From CAWBKV01 sp041946675 (GTDB lineage Archaea > Halobacteriota > Methanosarcinia > Methanotrichales > Methanotrichaceae), in NCBI GenBank assembly GCA_041946675.1, contig JBHGAU010000006.1:3666-67665 (forward strand): DNA of 64,000 bases. The letters are read 5' to 3'. Positions 54,476 through 62,821 of this stretch are shown here, piece after piece. The notes under the pieces were generated by a model. It was not told where the DNA came from. It made no database searches and worked only from the letters and a program-made list of their open reading frames with translations. The translations under genes and the position numbers were made by a program. Each line of letters opens with the position of its first letter. Position 1 is the first letter of the stretch.

Positions 54476-54787
54476 TTAGCCTATGGACCGGCCAATCCAT
54501 TCGAAGTAGCGTTCATCGCCTCCTACTATTGGAATCGCAATGATTTCAGGCAGCTCATAGGTGTGAAGCTCTTTTATCCTGGCCTTGATCTTATCTGACA
54601 TCCTCTGCTCGGTTTTTATTATCATCAGCTCTTCGCGCTCATCCGAGAGCCTTCCGTTCCAGACGAAATACGACCTCACCTGAGTGACATTCACGCAAGC
54701 TGCCAGCTTCTCCTCGATCAACGCTCGGGCGATCTTATCAGCGTCGCCTGGAGGCGCGGTGCATAACATTATTATGAACTCAGTCAT
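54476..54787 (-). CDS. cutA: Divalent-cation tolerance protein CutA
   Basis: A 103-residue CutA1 homologue: FIIMLCTAPPGDADKIARAL, EKLAACVNVTQVRSYFVWNG and YELPEIIAIPIVGGDERYFE. CutA forms trimers and is linked to copper tolerance in bacteria; its role elsewhere is less clear. It overlaps moaE by eight bases. Confidence 0.95.
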   Translation of the reverse strand: MTEFIIMLCTAPPGDADKIARALIEEKLAACVNVTQVRSYFVWNGRLSDEREELMIIKTEQRMSDKIKARIKELHTYELPEIIAIPIVGGDERYFEWIGRSIG

Positions 54788-55175
54788 GTCCTACCCATCT
54801 CTCCCCGCCCTCTGCTATCTCCTTCTTCCAGATCGGCACCCTTTCCTTCAACTCATCGATGATGTAGCTGCATCCCTCGAATGCTTCCTTCCTATGACCA
54901 GCTGCGCAGACTATGAGTGCGATATTGTCCCCGACAAAGAGAGAGCCGATACGGTGGATTATATGAACGGACTTCAAGTCGAACTTTTGCGTTGCCTCGT
55001 TACCTATTTTTTCAAGCTCAGGCAGGGCCGCTTCTTTGTAAGCCTCAAGCTCCATCCTCTGGATGTTATCGTTTCTGACTGTGCCAAGAAATGTGACGAT
55101 AGCACCAACATCCTCCCTTTTTGCCTTGCTTACAATCTCATCTATAGAGAAGTCTCTCTCGGTGATATCGATCAT
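54780..55175 (-). CDS. moaE: Molybdopterin synthase large subunit MoaE
   Basis: A 131-residue MoaE: GAIVTFLGTVRNDNIQRMEL, HRIGSLFVGDNIALIVCAAG, HRKEAFEGCSYIIDELKERV and the catalytic-lysine segment PIWKKE. It inserts sulfur from MoaD into precursor Z to make molybdopterin, needed for formylmethanofuran dehydrogenase. It lies three bases after the DUF1894 gene. Confidence 0.93.
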   Translation of the reverse strand: MIDITERDFSIDEIVSKAKREDVGAIVTFLGTVRNDNIQRMELEAYKEAALPELEKIGNEATQKFDLKSVHIIHRIGSLFVGDNIALIVCAAGHRKEAFEGCSYIIDELKERVPIWKKEIAEGGERWVGHD

Positions 55176-55178
55176 GAG

Positions 55179-55547
55179 CTATTTCTTCCACATGTTCTGA
55201 TAATCTGCTGGCATCGATTGGGCCGATTCGGCCTTCAATTCGCCCTTTTTAAGAGATGCCTTTATCTTCTCCGACTCACGTTTCCTGAGCCTCTCGATCT
55301 CCTCCTCAGACTCAATCGTCATGACAAAGGCTCCATGACACGGTTTAACGTAGGTGAAGACCAGATCCTTTCCCTTAGCGCCTATGGCGATAGGAGGAAC
55401 ACCTATGATATAGTAATCCTTGAAGATCTTATAGCCCGGATCTACATAATAAACCTCATCGGCATTCTTTTCGATGAACTGACGGGCCTCCTTGAAGGAG
55501 GTCCTCTCAAGGAGAAGCTTATACTTCATCTGCTCTATGCAGCTCAT
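55179..55547 (-). CDS. DUF1894 family methanogen protein
   Basis: A 122-residue protein: CIEQMKYKLLLERTSFKEAR, NADEVYYVDPGYKIFKDYYI and FTYVKPCHGAFVM. It belongs to DUF1894, found mainly in methanogens and usually next to DUF1890, as here (four-base overlap). Function unknown. Two conserved-looking cysteines are visible. Confidence 0.85.
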   Translation of the reverse strand: MSCIEQMKYKLLLERTSFKEARQFIEKNADEVYYVDPGYKIFKDYYIIGVPPIAIGAKGKDLVFTYVKPCHGAFVMTIESEEEIERLRKRESEKIKASLKKGELKAESAQSMPADYQNMWKK

Positions 55548-55993
55548 AGCTCCACCCTGTCCAGCTTTGCCTTGAGCGGAATGGGGTTGTGAACAGCCTT
55601 TGCCACAATCTTCTCTGCAGGGAACTCTATTGTATCTGCCAGCGCCTCAGATCCTTTTCCGAAGACCACTGCATAGATTTTGGCCTGCGATATGGCGCTT
55701 ACGGTCGCTGCATAAGTCACTCCGGCATCATTATGCATGAAGGCAAAGCAGATATCGAAATCTCTCTTGCGCTCAACTATATCTGCGATACACTCATCTA
55801 CATCAATCGTGTTCTTAACATAATAGCCCTCGGGATCTGCTACCGATAAGAGCTTCAGGGCAGCATCAGTGCCTGCGAGCATAACATTATATCCTTTCTT
55901 GTTCAGCTTGTTCGAAAGGTAAAGGACTATGCTCGTCTGAACAGGAACCTCTGGGCAGCCCATCATAAGAAGTACATTACGTCCCGCCATCAT
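55544..55993 (-). CDS. DUF1890 family methanogen protein
   Basis: A 149-residue protein: VLLMMGCPEVPVQTSIVLYL, SNKLNKKGYNVMLAGTDAAL, and the C-terminal domain KIYAVVFGKGSEALADTIEF. DUF1890 is a methanogen-restricted family of unknown function, possibly cofactor-related. It overlaps DUF1894. Confidence 0.85.
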   Translation of the reverse strand: MMAGRNVLLMMGCPEVPVQTSIVLYLSNKLNKKGYNVMLAGTDAALKLLSVADPEGYYVKNTIDVDECIADIVERKRDFDICFAFMHNDAGVTYAATVSAISQAKIYAVVFGKGSEALADTIEFPAEKIVAKAVHNPIPLKAKLDRVEL

Positions 55994-56103
55994 TCTTCAT
56001 CTCTTAAGCATCATTTTTTTCAAACTAGATTAACCTATCATTTTGTGAACTTTTCCATGGCATCTTGGCAGCCTCTTCATGAACCTTCAGGATTGTCACT
56101 CCT

Positions 56104-56298
56104 TTAGCCGCCATGTACAATTCTTACGATTCTTAGCTCATCCTCAGATTGAGCCATCTCGAGCTCAGAGACTATTTTGCCGTTCTTTGCAACAACTACC
56201 TCGACAGGATTTATACCGAGCAGCTTCAGGATTTCCTCTATAACCATCCTCTGAATCGGCATCTCCTTTATTATGCCATCATGTAAGGTTATCTTCAT
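56104..56298 (-). CDS. ThiS/MoaD-like sulfur-carrier protein
   Basis: A 64-residue beta-grasp protein. It ends VRIVHGG, the Gly-Gly C-terminus needed for adenylation and thiocarboxylation. ILKLLGINPVEVVVAKNGKI is the typical ThiS core. It lies three bases after the radical SAM gene at 56302, so the two are co-expressed. It could carry sulfur for thiamine, molybdopterin or tRNA, or for the neighbouring enzyme. The partner is unknown. Confidence 0.85.
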   Translation of the reverse strand: MKITLHDGIIKEMPIQRMVIEEILKLLGINPVEVVVAKNGKIVSELEMAQSEDELRIVRIVHGG

Positions 56299-56301
56299 CT
56301 A

Positions 56302-57294
56302 TTAAACATCTCTATGGGGAGTTATATCACATCCGGTACAGGGAAGACACATGGTCTCAGACTTGTCAGCCTGAAGGCCCTGCTCGTCCAGCGATTTACG
56401 AACATACCGCGAAAGCTTGAGCAGCCTTTCTGCAGATGGCCTTTGGACCTGGACCTCGCCAGCTCTCAAAGGATGTGACGATATCGGCCTGAGGATCGGT
56501 ATCACACCCATCTTTGTCAGCCTGTCGACGCCGGAGGTGACGCAATTATCGTTCTCGCCAAGGCCTATGATAAAGTTCGATGAGACCCTATTTCTGCCGA
56601 AGATCTTTACGGCTTTCTCGAGGGCCTTGAGGATATAAGCCAGCGACAATCCAGGGCAATACCGCACAAAGATCTCTGGATCCATTGTCTCGACGTTATA
56701 TTTTATCTCAGTGGCCCCAGCCGCGAAAAGATCCTCCGAGGAAGTACCTGTAGGATAAACTGAAACGCCTATCGGCAGATCATATCGCTCATGGAGAGCC
56801 TTCACTATCTCCACAGCATTTCTTACCTCATCCTCAGGGGACTGGGCCACACCGCTTGTAAGAGAGATGGCCCTGAGATATCCTGTCTGTTTTGCTTCTT
56901 CTACCATTCTTAGGATCGTCTCTATGCTCTTGATCTCACCATTAAGCTTCGGCACCGGGCAGAATTTGCAGTCATAAATGCATCTTCCGCTTATAGTCAG
57001 GTAAGCCTGCTCAGGGCAGTGGCTGAGAGCCGGCTCAAGCTTACCTGTAACAATTTCTCGTCCATCCCTGATCACGCTTACGTCGGAGCAGCACCTTACT
57101 ACCTTTAGCGGCGAGTTTTTGTTTATGGAAAGCCTCACCCGATGGCCGCCGGATTTTATGAAGAATGACTCCAGACCGGCACCTGGACCTGCACTGGGTA
57201 CGGTCGTCTTAGTAGCTTCTCTTAAAAGGCTTACATCGATATCGGCGCTGCCTATGCTCACCAGCAACGCCTTGACCTCGGCATTCATCTCCAT
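56302..57294 (-). CDS. Radical SAM protein, unknown substrate
   Basis: A 330-residue radical SAM protein. The cluster is C105-C109-C112 (CIYDCKFC), with a conserved-looking prefix RCCSDVSVIRDGREIV and a C-terminal cysteine set (MCLPCTGCDI). The barrel has ISLTSGVAQSPEDEVR and IKYNVETMDPEIFVRYCPG. It resembles the biotin/lipoyl synthase-like branch, but I cannot assign a substrate. It is followed by a GG-ended sulfur carrier and lies near DUF1890/1894, which hints at sulfur insertion in a methanogen cofactor. Confidence 0.8.
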   Translation of the reverse strand: MEMNAEVKALLVSIGSADIDVSLLREATKTTVPSAGPGAGLESFFIKSGGHRVRLSINKNSPLKVVRCCSDVSVIRDGREIVTGKLEPALSHCPEQAYLTISGRCIYDCKFCPVPKLNGEIKSIETILRMVEEAKQTGYLRAISLTSGVAQSPEDEVRNAVEIVKALHERYDLPIGVSVYPTGTSSEDLFAAGATEIKYNVETMDPEIFVRYCPGLSLAYILKALEKAVKIFGRNRVSSNFIIGLGENDNCVTSGVDRLTKMGVIPILRPISSHPLRAGEVQVQRPSAERLLKLSRYVRKSLDEQGLQADKSETMCLPCTGCDITPHRDV

Positions 57295-57463
57295 ACTTAT
57301 GCCTCAAAATAACTTTATAGGATTGGAAAAGGCTGCAACCTATTGATTGTGCGATCACTGAATCGCCGCCAGGCGAAATCGTTTGCTAGAGCCAGGATCA
57401 TGGATCAGGCGAACCGATATCGCCTTAAGATGATTCAAATTACCGTTCCTCCGCCAGGGCTGA

Positions 57464-57479
57464 GTTCACGATTGTGAAC
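57464..57479. promoter_or_regulatory. Palindrome upstream of the hemerythrin gene
   Basis: GTTCAC-GATT-GTGAAC is a perfect 6-bp inverted repeat with a 4-base spacer. It lies about 70 bases before a TATA-like TTTTTATATG (57534-57543) and 130 before the ATG at 57608. It has the shape of a repressor or activator operator. The rest of the gap 57295-57562 shows no gene. Confidence 0.4.
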
Positions 57480-57607
57480 AGGCCATTAAAGATTGTTTGT
57501 ATATAAGAATTGGGATTACGGCAAAATTTAGAAATTTTTATATGTTATGAGAAGTATAATAGTTGATCAGCGCTTTATATCCTTTAATTTTAAGATGGAG
57601 GAATAAA

Positions 57608-58072
57608 ATGGATGTATTAGAAATTATACGATCAGATCATCAGAAACTGCTGGACGGCATTGATCGACTGGAGGAGACCGCAGAAGGCTTCAGGGAGGAT
57701 AAATTCAATCTCGTGATGAGGGATAACCTGGATCACATGAAGGCAGAGGAGGATGTATTTTATCCCTTGATTAATCAGCATGCTCCAGAGGCTATGATGA
57801 AAGCCATTGAGGCACATAATATCGCCAGGCTTTCCATGGATGATCTCTCTTTAACGCCCAAGAATGATCCCTGGTGGGTAGCAAAGCTGCAGGTCTTCAG
57901 AGATATATCTTTAAGTCACATCCGTGAAGAAGAAGGCCCTATCTTCGATATTGCCAGAAGGGCGATGAGCGGCGACGAACTTCAAGAGATGGGCAAGCGA
58001 TTCCAGGCTGCAAAGAAATCCAGCATACCGCGTCCGCCGGCTGAGGAGGCATCAGCAGGGAGCGGCAGATGA
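57608..58072 (+). CDS. Hemerythrin-type HHE protein
   Basis: A 154-residue protein from the ATG at 57608 (GGAGG before it). Iron ligands of the hemerythrin HHE fold are visible: IRSDHQKLLDG, NLDHMKAEEDVFYPL, EAHNIARLS and SHIREEEGPIFDIA. These proteins bind a di-iron centre and sense or scavenge oxygen or NO. This is plausible as an oxidative-stress protein in an anaerobe. It has its own promoter. Confidence 0.9.
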   Translation: MDVLEIIRSDHQKLLDGIDRLEETAEGFREDKFNLVMRDNLDHMKAEEDVFYPLINQHAPEAMMKAIEAHNIARLSMDDLSLTPKNDPWWVAKLQVFRDISLSHIREEEGPIFDIARRAMSGDELQEMGKRFQAAKKSSIPRPPAEEASAGSGR

Positions 58073-58164
58073 AGTAGTTTTGGCATTTAAATATAGTAAA
58101 GATCCCCAGCAATACTCGATGGATTGAGGAAGTAACAAAATAGATAAAAGAAGGGTGGCAGGGA

Positions 58165-58872
58165 TTACACCGAAAGATCATCAACCGCACTCATGCAGGC
58201 TAGATCCTCACACCCTATGATCTGCCCATCCTTAAGCGTATACATCCTCTGTGCCAGCCTTGCCAGATCCAGGTTATGGGTTACTAACACCAGAGTCATC
58301 CCCTGCCGGTTCAGCTCAGAGAAAAGCCGGAAAACCATCTTCGAGGTTACTGAATCCAGGTTGCCGGTCGGCTCATCGGCCAGAATTATCTTAGGATCGT
58401 TGATAAGTGCACGGCCAATCGCCACACGCTGCATCTCACCTCCGGAAAGCTGTCCTGGAAGGTGACTACCCCTGCCGCCAAGGCCTACCATCTCCAAAAC
58501 TTCATCGATCCTTTTATCATCCCTGCTCTTTTTGCTAAAAAGCATCGGCAGCTCAATATTCTCACGGGCGGTCAGGGTAGGCATGAGATAAAACTGCTGG
58601 AATACAAAGCCTATATTCTCACGGCGAAGCTTTACCAGATCCTTTTCCTTTAGACCGTTTGTCTCAACTCCATTCAGCTTCAGGCTTCCACTCGTCGGCG
58701 TATCCAGGCATCCGAGCACATTCAATAGCGCAGTCTTGCCTGCGCCTGAAGGACCGACGATGGAGACGAATTCGCCATCGTCTACCTGGAAATCCACATT
58801 CCTCAGGGCAAATATCCTCTCTCTGCCCCTGTTGTAGATCTTGGTCAGACCTTTTCCGTTTATGAGGCTCAT
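58165..58872 (-). CDS. MacB/LolD-type ABC ATPase
   Basis: A 235-residue ATPase. Walker A is GPSGAGKTALL, signature LSGGEMQRVAIGRAL, Walker B IILADEPTGNLDS. The short length and motifs place it in the LolD/MacB class of export or lipoprotein-release ATPases. It overlaps the permease by four bases (ATGA). Confidence 0.93.
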   Translation of the reverse strand: MSLINGKGLTKIYNRGRERIFALRNVDFQVDDGEFVSIVGPSGAGKTALLNVLGCLDTPTSGSLKLNGVETNGLKEKDLVKLRRENIGFVFQQFYLMPTLTARENIELPMLFSKKSRDDKRIDEVLEMVGLGGRGSHLPGQLSGGEMQRVAIGRALINDPKIILADEPTGNLDSVTSKMVFRLFSELNRQGMTLVLVTHNLDLARLAQRMYTLKDGQIIGCEDLACMSAVDDLSV

Positions 58873-60053
58873 TCTATGCCACTCCTGATGGCCTCCATTG
58901 GAGTCAGCCTTGAAGATTTGAACGCCGGATATAAACCGCAGACGAGCCCCAATCCCACCGAAAAGACCAGACAGAAAGCAATTAAATCTGGACTCAGAGA
59001 TATCAGCGATCCTCTGGGCGAATAAGGCAGCATTCCCTTGACAAAGCCCTCTATCAAGCTTGATCCGACGATTGCTGCAAGAGTTCCCAATATGCCGCCG
59101 CTGATTGTTATGAAGACAGTCTCAGCCAGGACCATTTTGCCTATATCAAATCCTGATGCACCTATTGCTTTCATCATGCCGAACTCCCTCGTCCTTTCAT
59201 TAACCGACATGAGAAGCGTATTGATGATTCCGAAGGCGCTGATGATCAGGGCTATTCCAATGACTGTGAGCAGCAGGGACCTTGCCGAATCTGCAAGATT
59301 CATGATTGTGCCCATTATCTGAGTCATTGTTACAACCTGGATATCGGGAATCTTCTCCATCTCTTCAGAGACGCTTCCGATCAGGCTTACATCTTTGACC
59401 TTGACAGCTATTGTTGTTATCTTTCCCTGCTTGTTGAAGACCCTCTGAACCTCTGCCAGAGGAACGAAATGGAATTGATCATCCTGATCTCCAGTTCTCT
59501 CAAGGACTCCAACTATTGTGAAGTTCTTGAACGGGCCCGAGGGTATCACAGATCCTGCAGTCAAGTTCTCCTTATCCGCGAGACCCCTGCCAATGATCAT
59601 AACATTGGTTTCATTATCCTCAAAGAACCTGCCCTCGACCTTCCACCATGGCTTGAGCTGCCTCACCTCATCGATCTTTATGCCGTAAATTATGTGAGGC
59701 TCATCAAGGCCGGTCTTCGCATTTTTCTTAATGAACTGGTGCATAAGCATGGGCGATGCAAGCTCTATCCCGTCGATTTTGGTAATATTATCCAGATCGG
59801 CTTGAGAGAGATACTTTGGTATCACGCCACCGTGTATGACCAATGATGCCGCCTCGTAAGGGCATCCTTTGGGCACCGCCAGAATATGGGCTCCGAGGCT
59901 GCCAACCTCCTTATTCAGCTCCTTCTCATATCCTGAGTTAAGGGATAGGAGGCTGAAAAGGACTGTTATGGCAATGGCCACGCCCAGCACAGTCAGCAGC
60001 GTCCTCCCTCTACGCCGCAGTAGATTCTTCGCCGCCAGAGTGAGGAAGTTCAT
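58869..60053 (-). CDS. MacB-like ABC permease (FtsX family)
   Basis: A 394-residue permease. One N-terminal helix (RRRGRTLLTVLGVAIAITVL) is followed by a large external MacB_PCD domain (about 45-255) and three C-terminal helices with the FtsX pattern (NERTREFGMMKAIGASGFDI; RLTPMEAIRSG). It forms a mechanotransmission-type exporter with the downstream ATPase and an OB-fold secreted protein upstream (ATGA overlap). Confidence 0.93.
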   Translation of the reverse strand: MNFLTLAAKNLLRRRGRTLLTVLGVAIAITVLFSLLSLNSGYEKELNKEVGSLGAHILAVPKGCPYEAASLVIHGGVIPKYLSQADLDNITKIDGIELASPMLMHQFIKKNAKTGLDEPHIIYGIKIDEVRQLKPWWKVEGRFFEDNETNVMIIGRGLADKENLTAGSVIPSGPFKNFTIVGVLERTGDQDDQFHFVPLAEVQRVFNKQGKITTIAVKVKDVSLIGSVSEEMEKIPDIQVVTMTQIMGTIMNLADSARSLLLTVIGIALIISAFGIINTLLMSVNERTREFGMMKAIGASGFDIGKMVLAETVFITISGGILGTLAAIVGSSLIEGFVKGMLPYSPRGSLISLSPDLIAFCLVFSVGLGLVCGLYPAFKSSRLTPMEAIRSGIE

Positions 60054-60430
60054 CTGTGGATCTCTCCGCCTACCTCCACGATCTTGCCGATTATCATTAG
60101 ATCGCCGTCTTTAGCGGTCACGCTTCCATAGACCTTGGCGTTTGATCCTCGCTTCTGGGGTATTACGAAGTTGCTGGGGAGTATATCCACATAGATACTG
60201 GCCGTTCCATCATCAACGATGAACCAGCAGCCTGAGCCGCATTCATCCACAATCTTTCCCTCGATCACAACCATCTTGCCGTCGTAGGCCGCCTCATTCT
60301 GGATTATATCCTGGATCTTTATAATATTCCCTTTTAGCTCAGGAGGCTCTTCCTTTGACTGGACAGTCTGTATGACCAGAACCGCTAGAACTGCCAGAAT
60401 CAAAGCTTCAGCCAACCTATTCCAACTCAT
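60050..60430 (-). CDS. Membrane-anchored OB-fold protein
   Basis: A 126-residue protein from the ATG at 60430 (GGTGAT upstream; an in-frame start at 60451 is also possible). An N-terminal hydrophobic helix (about 8-24) serves as signal or anchor. The rest is a single OB-fold: VVIEGKIVDECGSGCWFIVD, DGTASIYVDIL and AKVYGSVTAKDGDLMIIGKI. CGSGC suggests a disulfide or metal site. It probably acts outside the membrane with the MacB-like exporter. The operon order suggests a substrate-binding partner, which is inferred. Confidence 0.75.
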   Translation of the reverse strand: MSWNRLAEALILAVLAVLVIQTVQSKEEPPELKGNIIKIQDIIQNEAAYDGKMVVIEGKIVDECGSGCWFIVDDGTASIYVDILPSNFVIPQKRGSNAKVYGSVTAKDGDLMIIGKIVEVGGEIHR

Positions 60431-60454
60431 CTTATCACCTTCATGACCCATGCT

Positions 60455-60628
60455 TCAAACAACTTCTTTGATATATGATGATTTGGATTTAGGCAACTCC
60501 TTTGGGATATTGAATGATGAATCGGCTACAATTTGCGTACATATATGTATCAAATCTTCTTCACTGCGCATTAATATTCCATTTTGATCATAGGAAAGCC
60601 CCGCAGCTGCTCTATCTCTATTTGCCAT
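60455..60628 (-). CDS. Possible small protein upstream of the exporter operon
   Basis: A 57-residue ORF: MANRDRAAAGLSYDQNGILM, then RSEEDLIHICTQIVADSSFN and a polar end. The stop lies just before the OB-fold gene, so it could be the first gene of that operon. GGAGG is present but 18 bases upstream of the ATG, too far for a good site. No family recognised. The rest of the gap to 60778 shows no gene. Confidence 0.35.
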   Translation of the reverse strand: MANRDRAAAGLSYDQNGILMRSEEDLIHICTQIVADSSFNIPKELPKSKSSYIKEVV

Positions 60629-60778
60629 CGACTACAGCTCAAATCCTCCATCTCAAATAAAATAAAGATATTAGCCTCTCTCAATCATGTAAATTACCAT
60701 CGTTGATCAAAAACGAAGATGCTGACAATTATTGCCGCAATCCGCAGATATTTGTGTGCCTTTATACATGGTTAATAG

Positions 60779-62110
60779 ATGGGTGCCGGGGTGACTGACC
60801 GGTTAAGTGCGCGGCTGCAGACCGCGAGAATTGGGTTCGACTACCTGCAAAACATAACCGATGTGGATGACAAGATCATCCAGAGAGCTGCAGAGCAGCA
60901 GGTTTCGCCCATAACGCTCGCGCGCAAGTTTGAGAAGAGATACCTGGAGGATATGCAGGCTCTGGGAGTAACCAGTGTCAATTATTATGCCAGGGCGACG
61001 GAGCATATCCCTGAGATCATCGGCCAGATAGAACGGCTGATAGAAAATGGCCATGCCTATGAGACCGAGACGGGTGTTTACTTTGACGAATCCAGGTTTG
61101 AGGACTTCGGAAAGCTGTCGCACCAAACTTCTGAGGATCTGGAGAAGCACAGGATCGAGCCAGATCCAACAAAGAGGAATCCAGGAGACTTTTCGCTCTG
61201 GAAGAAACGGCAGGATGGAGAAGAGGTCACCTGGGACTCGTCCTGGGGCAAAGGCCGGCCCGGCTGGCACATAGAGGATACGGCAATCACTGAGACCTAC
61301 TTCGGCCCTCAGTATGATATCCACGGCGGAGCTATGGACCTGATATTCCCGCACCACGAGGCAGAGATCGCCCAGATGGAGGCGGCGTCCGGCAAAAAGC
61401 CGCTTGTCAGATGCTGGATGCATACCGGCTTTTTGAATGTAAAGGGCGAGAAGATGTCCAAATCGCTTGGAAACTTCATTACAATCAGAGAGATGCTTGG
61501 GCGATATGATGCCGAAGCATTCAGGTTCTTCGTCCTTTCTGCACATTATAGAAGCCCTATTGATTTCTCTGAGACAGCGCTTGAGCAGTCATGGAAAAGC
61601 CTGGAGAGGATTCGCCAGCTTGCGAGGATCATAGACGAGCAGATCGGGATGAATAAAGAGGCTAATGAAGAGATCATCCATCAATCAGCGGAAGCTGAAG
61701 AGAGAGATGCGAGTGCGGTCGAGGCTAAGACAAAGTTTTTGGAGCATATGGACAACGATTTCAATACGCCTTATGCTCTTCGCGTTATCTTCGAGCTTGT
61801 CAGAGATGTGAACAGGCGCTTGGATGAGAAGACGATTTCCATAAAGGCGCTCCATGATGTTAAGGCATTTCTGGAGGAGGCTGGAGAAATCCTCGGCATA
61901 AGCTTCTCAGGAAAGGAGGCTAAGGCTGTGGGAGCTGCAGAGAACTTGACTGGAAACCTGATAGAGCTCTTGATCGATATACGGCAGAAGCTCCGCGAGA
62001 AAAAGGATTGGCAGCTCGCTGATGAGATAAGATCGAGGATGAATGGCTTGGAAATAGTATTGGAAGATGCAAAGGCTGGCGGAAATAGATATTCCATCAA
62101 AAGAGCCTGA
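60779..62110 (+). pseudogene. cysS: Cysteinyl-tRNA synthetase lacking its N-terminus
   Basis: The frame from about 60840 reads FDYLQNITDVDDKIIQRAAE and continues to a normal C-terminus. WHIEDTAITETYFGPQYDIH and the KMSKS motif (GEKMSKSLGN) are present. The first 60-65 residues of the family, including the HIGH motif and the zinc cysteine, are missing. The codons before FDY are the tRNA-Cys sequence read as protein (start at 60779). The zinc-ligand Cys usually found in WHIEC is Asp here, which may be normal in some archaeal enzymes. Without HIGH it cannot activate cysteine. Either a real deletion or an assembly join. Confidence 0.85.
60785..60842 (+). tRNA. tRNA-Cys (GCA), truncated in the T-arm
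   Basis: The 5' three-quarters of a tRNA-Cys: acceptor GCCGGGG (60785-60791), D-stem ACT/AGT, a perfect anticodon stem CGCGG/CCGCG around loop CTGCAGA with anticodon GCA (60817-60819), then TTGGG and the T-loop TTCGA. The T-stem 3' strand (expected CCCAA) and acceptor 3' strand (expected CCCCGGC) are absent. At 60841 the sequence continues as cysS codons. It cannot fold into a working tRNA. A complete tRNA-Cys must be encoded elsewhere. Confidence 0.85.
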
Positions 62111-62368
62111 AGCGGGCTTAAATATAGCGCCATTATTGAAGAGATGCGGGCTGCATCTCATAAAATAGGCTTATCCGGCCGATATCTTGGCAAGCTCTCC
62201 CAGCATTACAGATTAGCGAGCTGGCTGCTCTATCGAGCTGAGTTTGCATTTCTCAATAGACTATATTTTATCTTTCCTAAATTAATAATCCTGAATTATG
62301 CGGATAAATTCCCTTGCCGCTACAAAAAGGTACATATACTGTATTAGTTAACAATTGTTATTGGTGAG
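62111..62368. promoter_or_regulatory. Gap with palindromic operator of the HTH gene
   Basis: AGGTACATATACTG (about 62329-62342) is a TATA candidate. Just after it lies the perfect 12-bp palindrome TAACAATTGTTA (62349-62360), close to the expected transcription start. A regulator bound there would block transcription, so autorepression is likely. The 67-codon plus-strand ORF in the gap looks random. Confidence 0.45.
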
Positions 62369-62440
62369 ATGAAATGAGGGATCGTCTTTGCAAGTGATGT
62401 AATTGAGCAGCCGAGTTCAAATCTGAACAGCCTAAGCCAA

Positions 62441-62662
62441 TTGCCGCCATCTGCCAAACTGGTTTTCAAGGTGCTTGAATCAGATGGTCTTTTAACGCAG
62501 AAGGATATCATCGCCAGAACCTATCTTCCTGCAAGGACTGTGAGGTATGCCTTGAATAGACTAAAGGAACAGCATTTTCTTCAGGAGCGATTCTATTTCC
62601 AGGACGCCCGCCAGAGCCTTTATGGACTGAGTCCTGAAACCCTGGAGGTGGTTGCAGACTAA
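62441..62662 (+). CDS. Winged-helix regulator, start unclear
   Basis: A 73-residue winged helix: PPSAKLVFKVLESDGLLTQK, then AARTVRYALNRLKE-like recognition helix (LPARTVRYALNRLKEQHFLQ) and FYFQDARQSLYGLSPETLE. This is a MarR/TrmB-like small regulator common in methanogens. The frame is open back to 62378 and shows sensible codons (SDVIEQPSSNLNS), but the ATG at 62369 with GGTGAG upstream is followed two codons later by TGA. Initiation at TTG 62441 is the fallback. Confidence 0.7.
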   Translation: MPPSAKLVFKVLESDGLLTQKDIIARTYLPARTVRYALNRLKEQHFLQERFYFQDARQSLYGLSPETLEVVAD

Positions 62663-62821
62663 TGGCAAAGCGCCTTTTGATAGGTCTGAGCAGTCATGTT
62701 AAGCCAATCGCGCTTAATTTTTGAAGCACTGAAGACCGGCCCAAATCAACGGCCGATCTTTGGCCTCGTTGAAAAAGATTTGATGTCGATTCATATATAT
62801 CGCTATAAAATTGCAAGATCT

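Noticed and set aside
60779..60840. First 20 codons of the cysS frame as a real N-terminus
   Set aside because: These bases are an almost perfect tRNA-Cys with anticodon stem and D-stem, so the codons are incidental.
62144..62347. 67-codon plus-strand ORF after cysS
   Set aside because: It lies across promoter and operator sequence, has no ribosome site, and its composition looks random.
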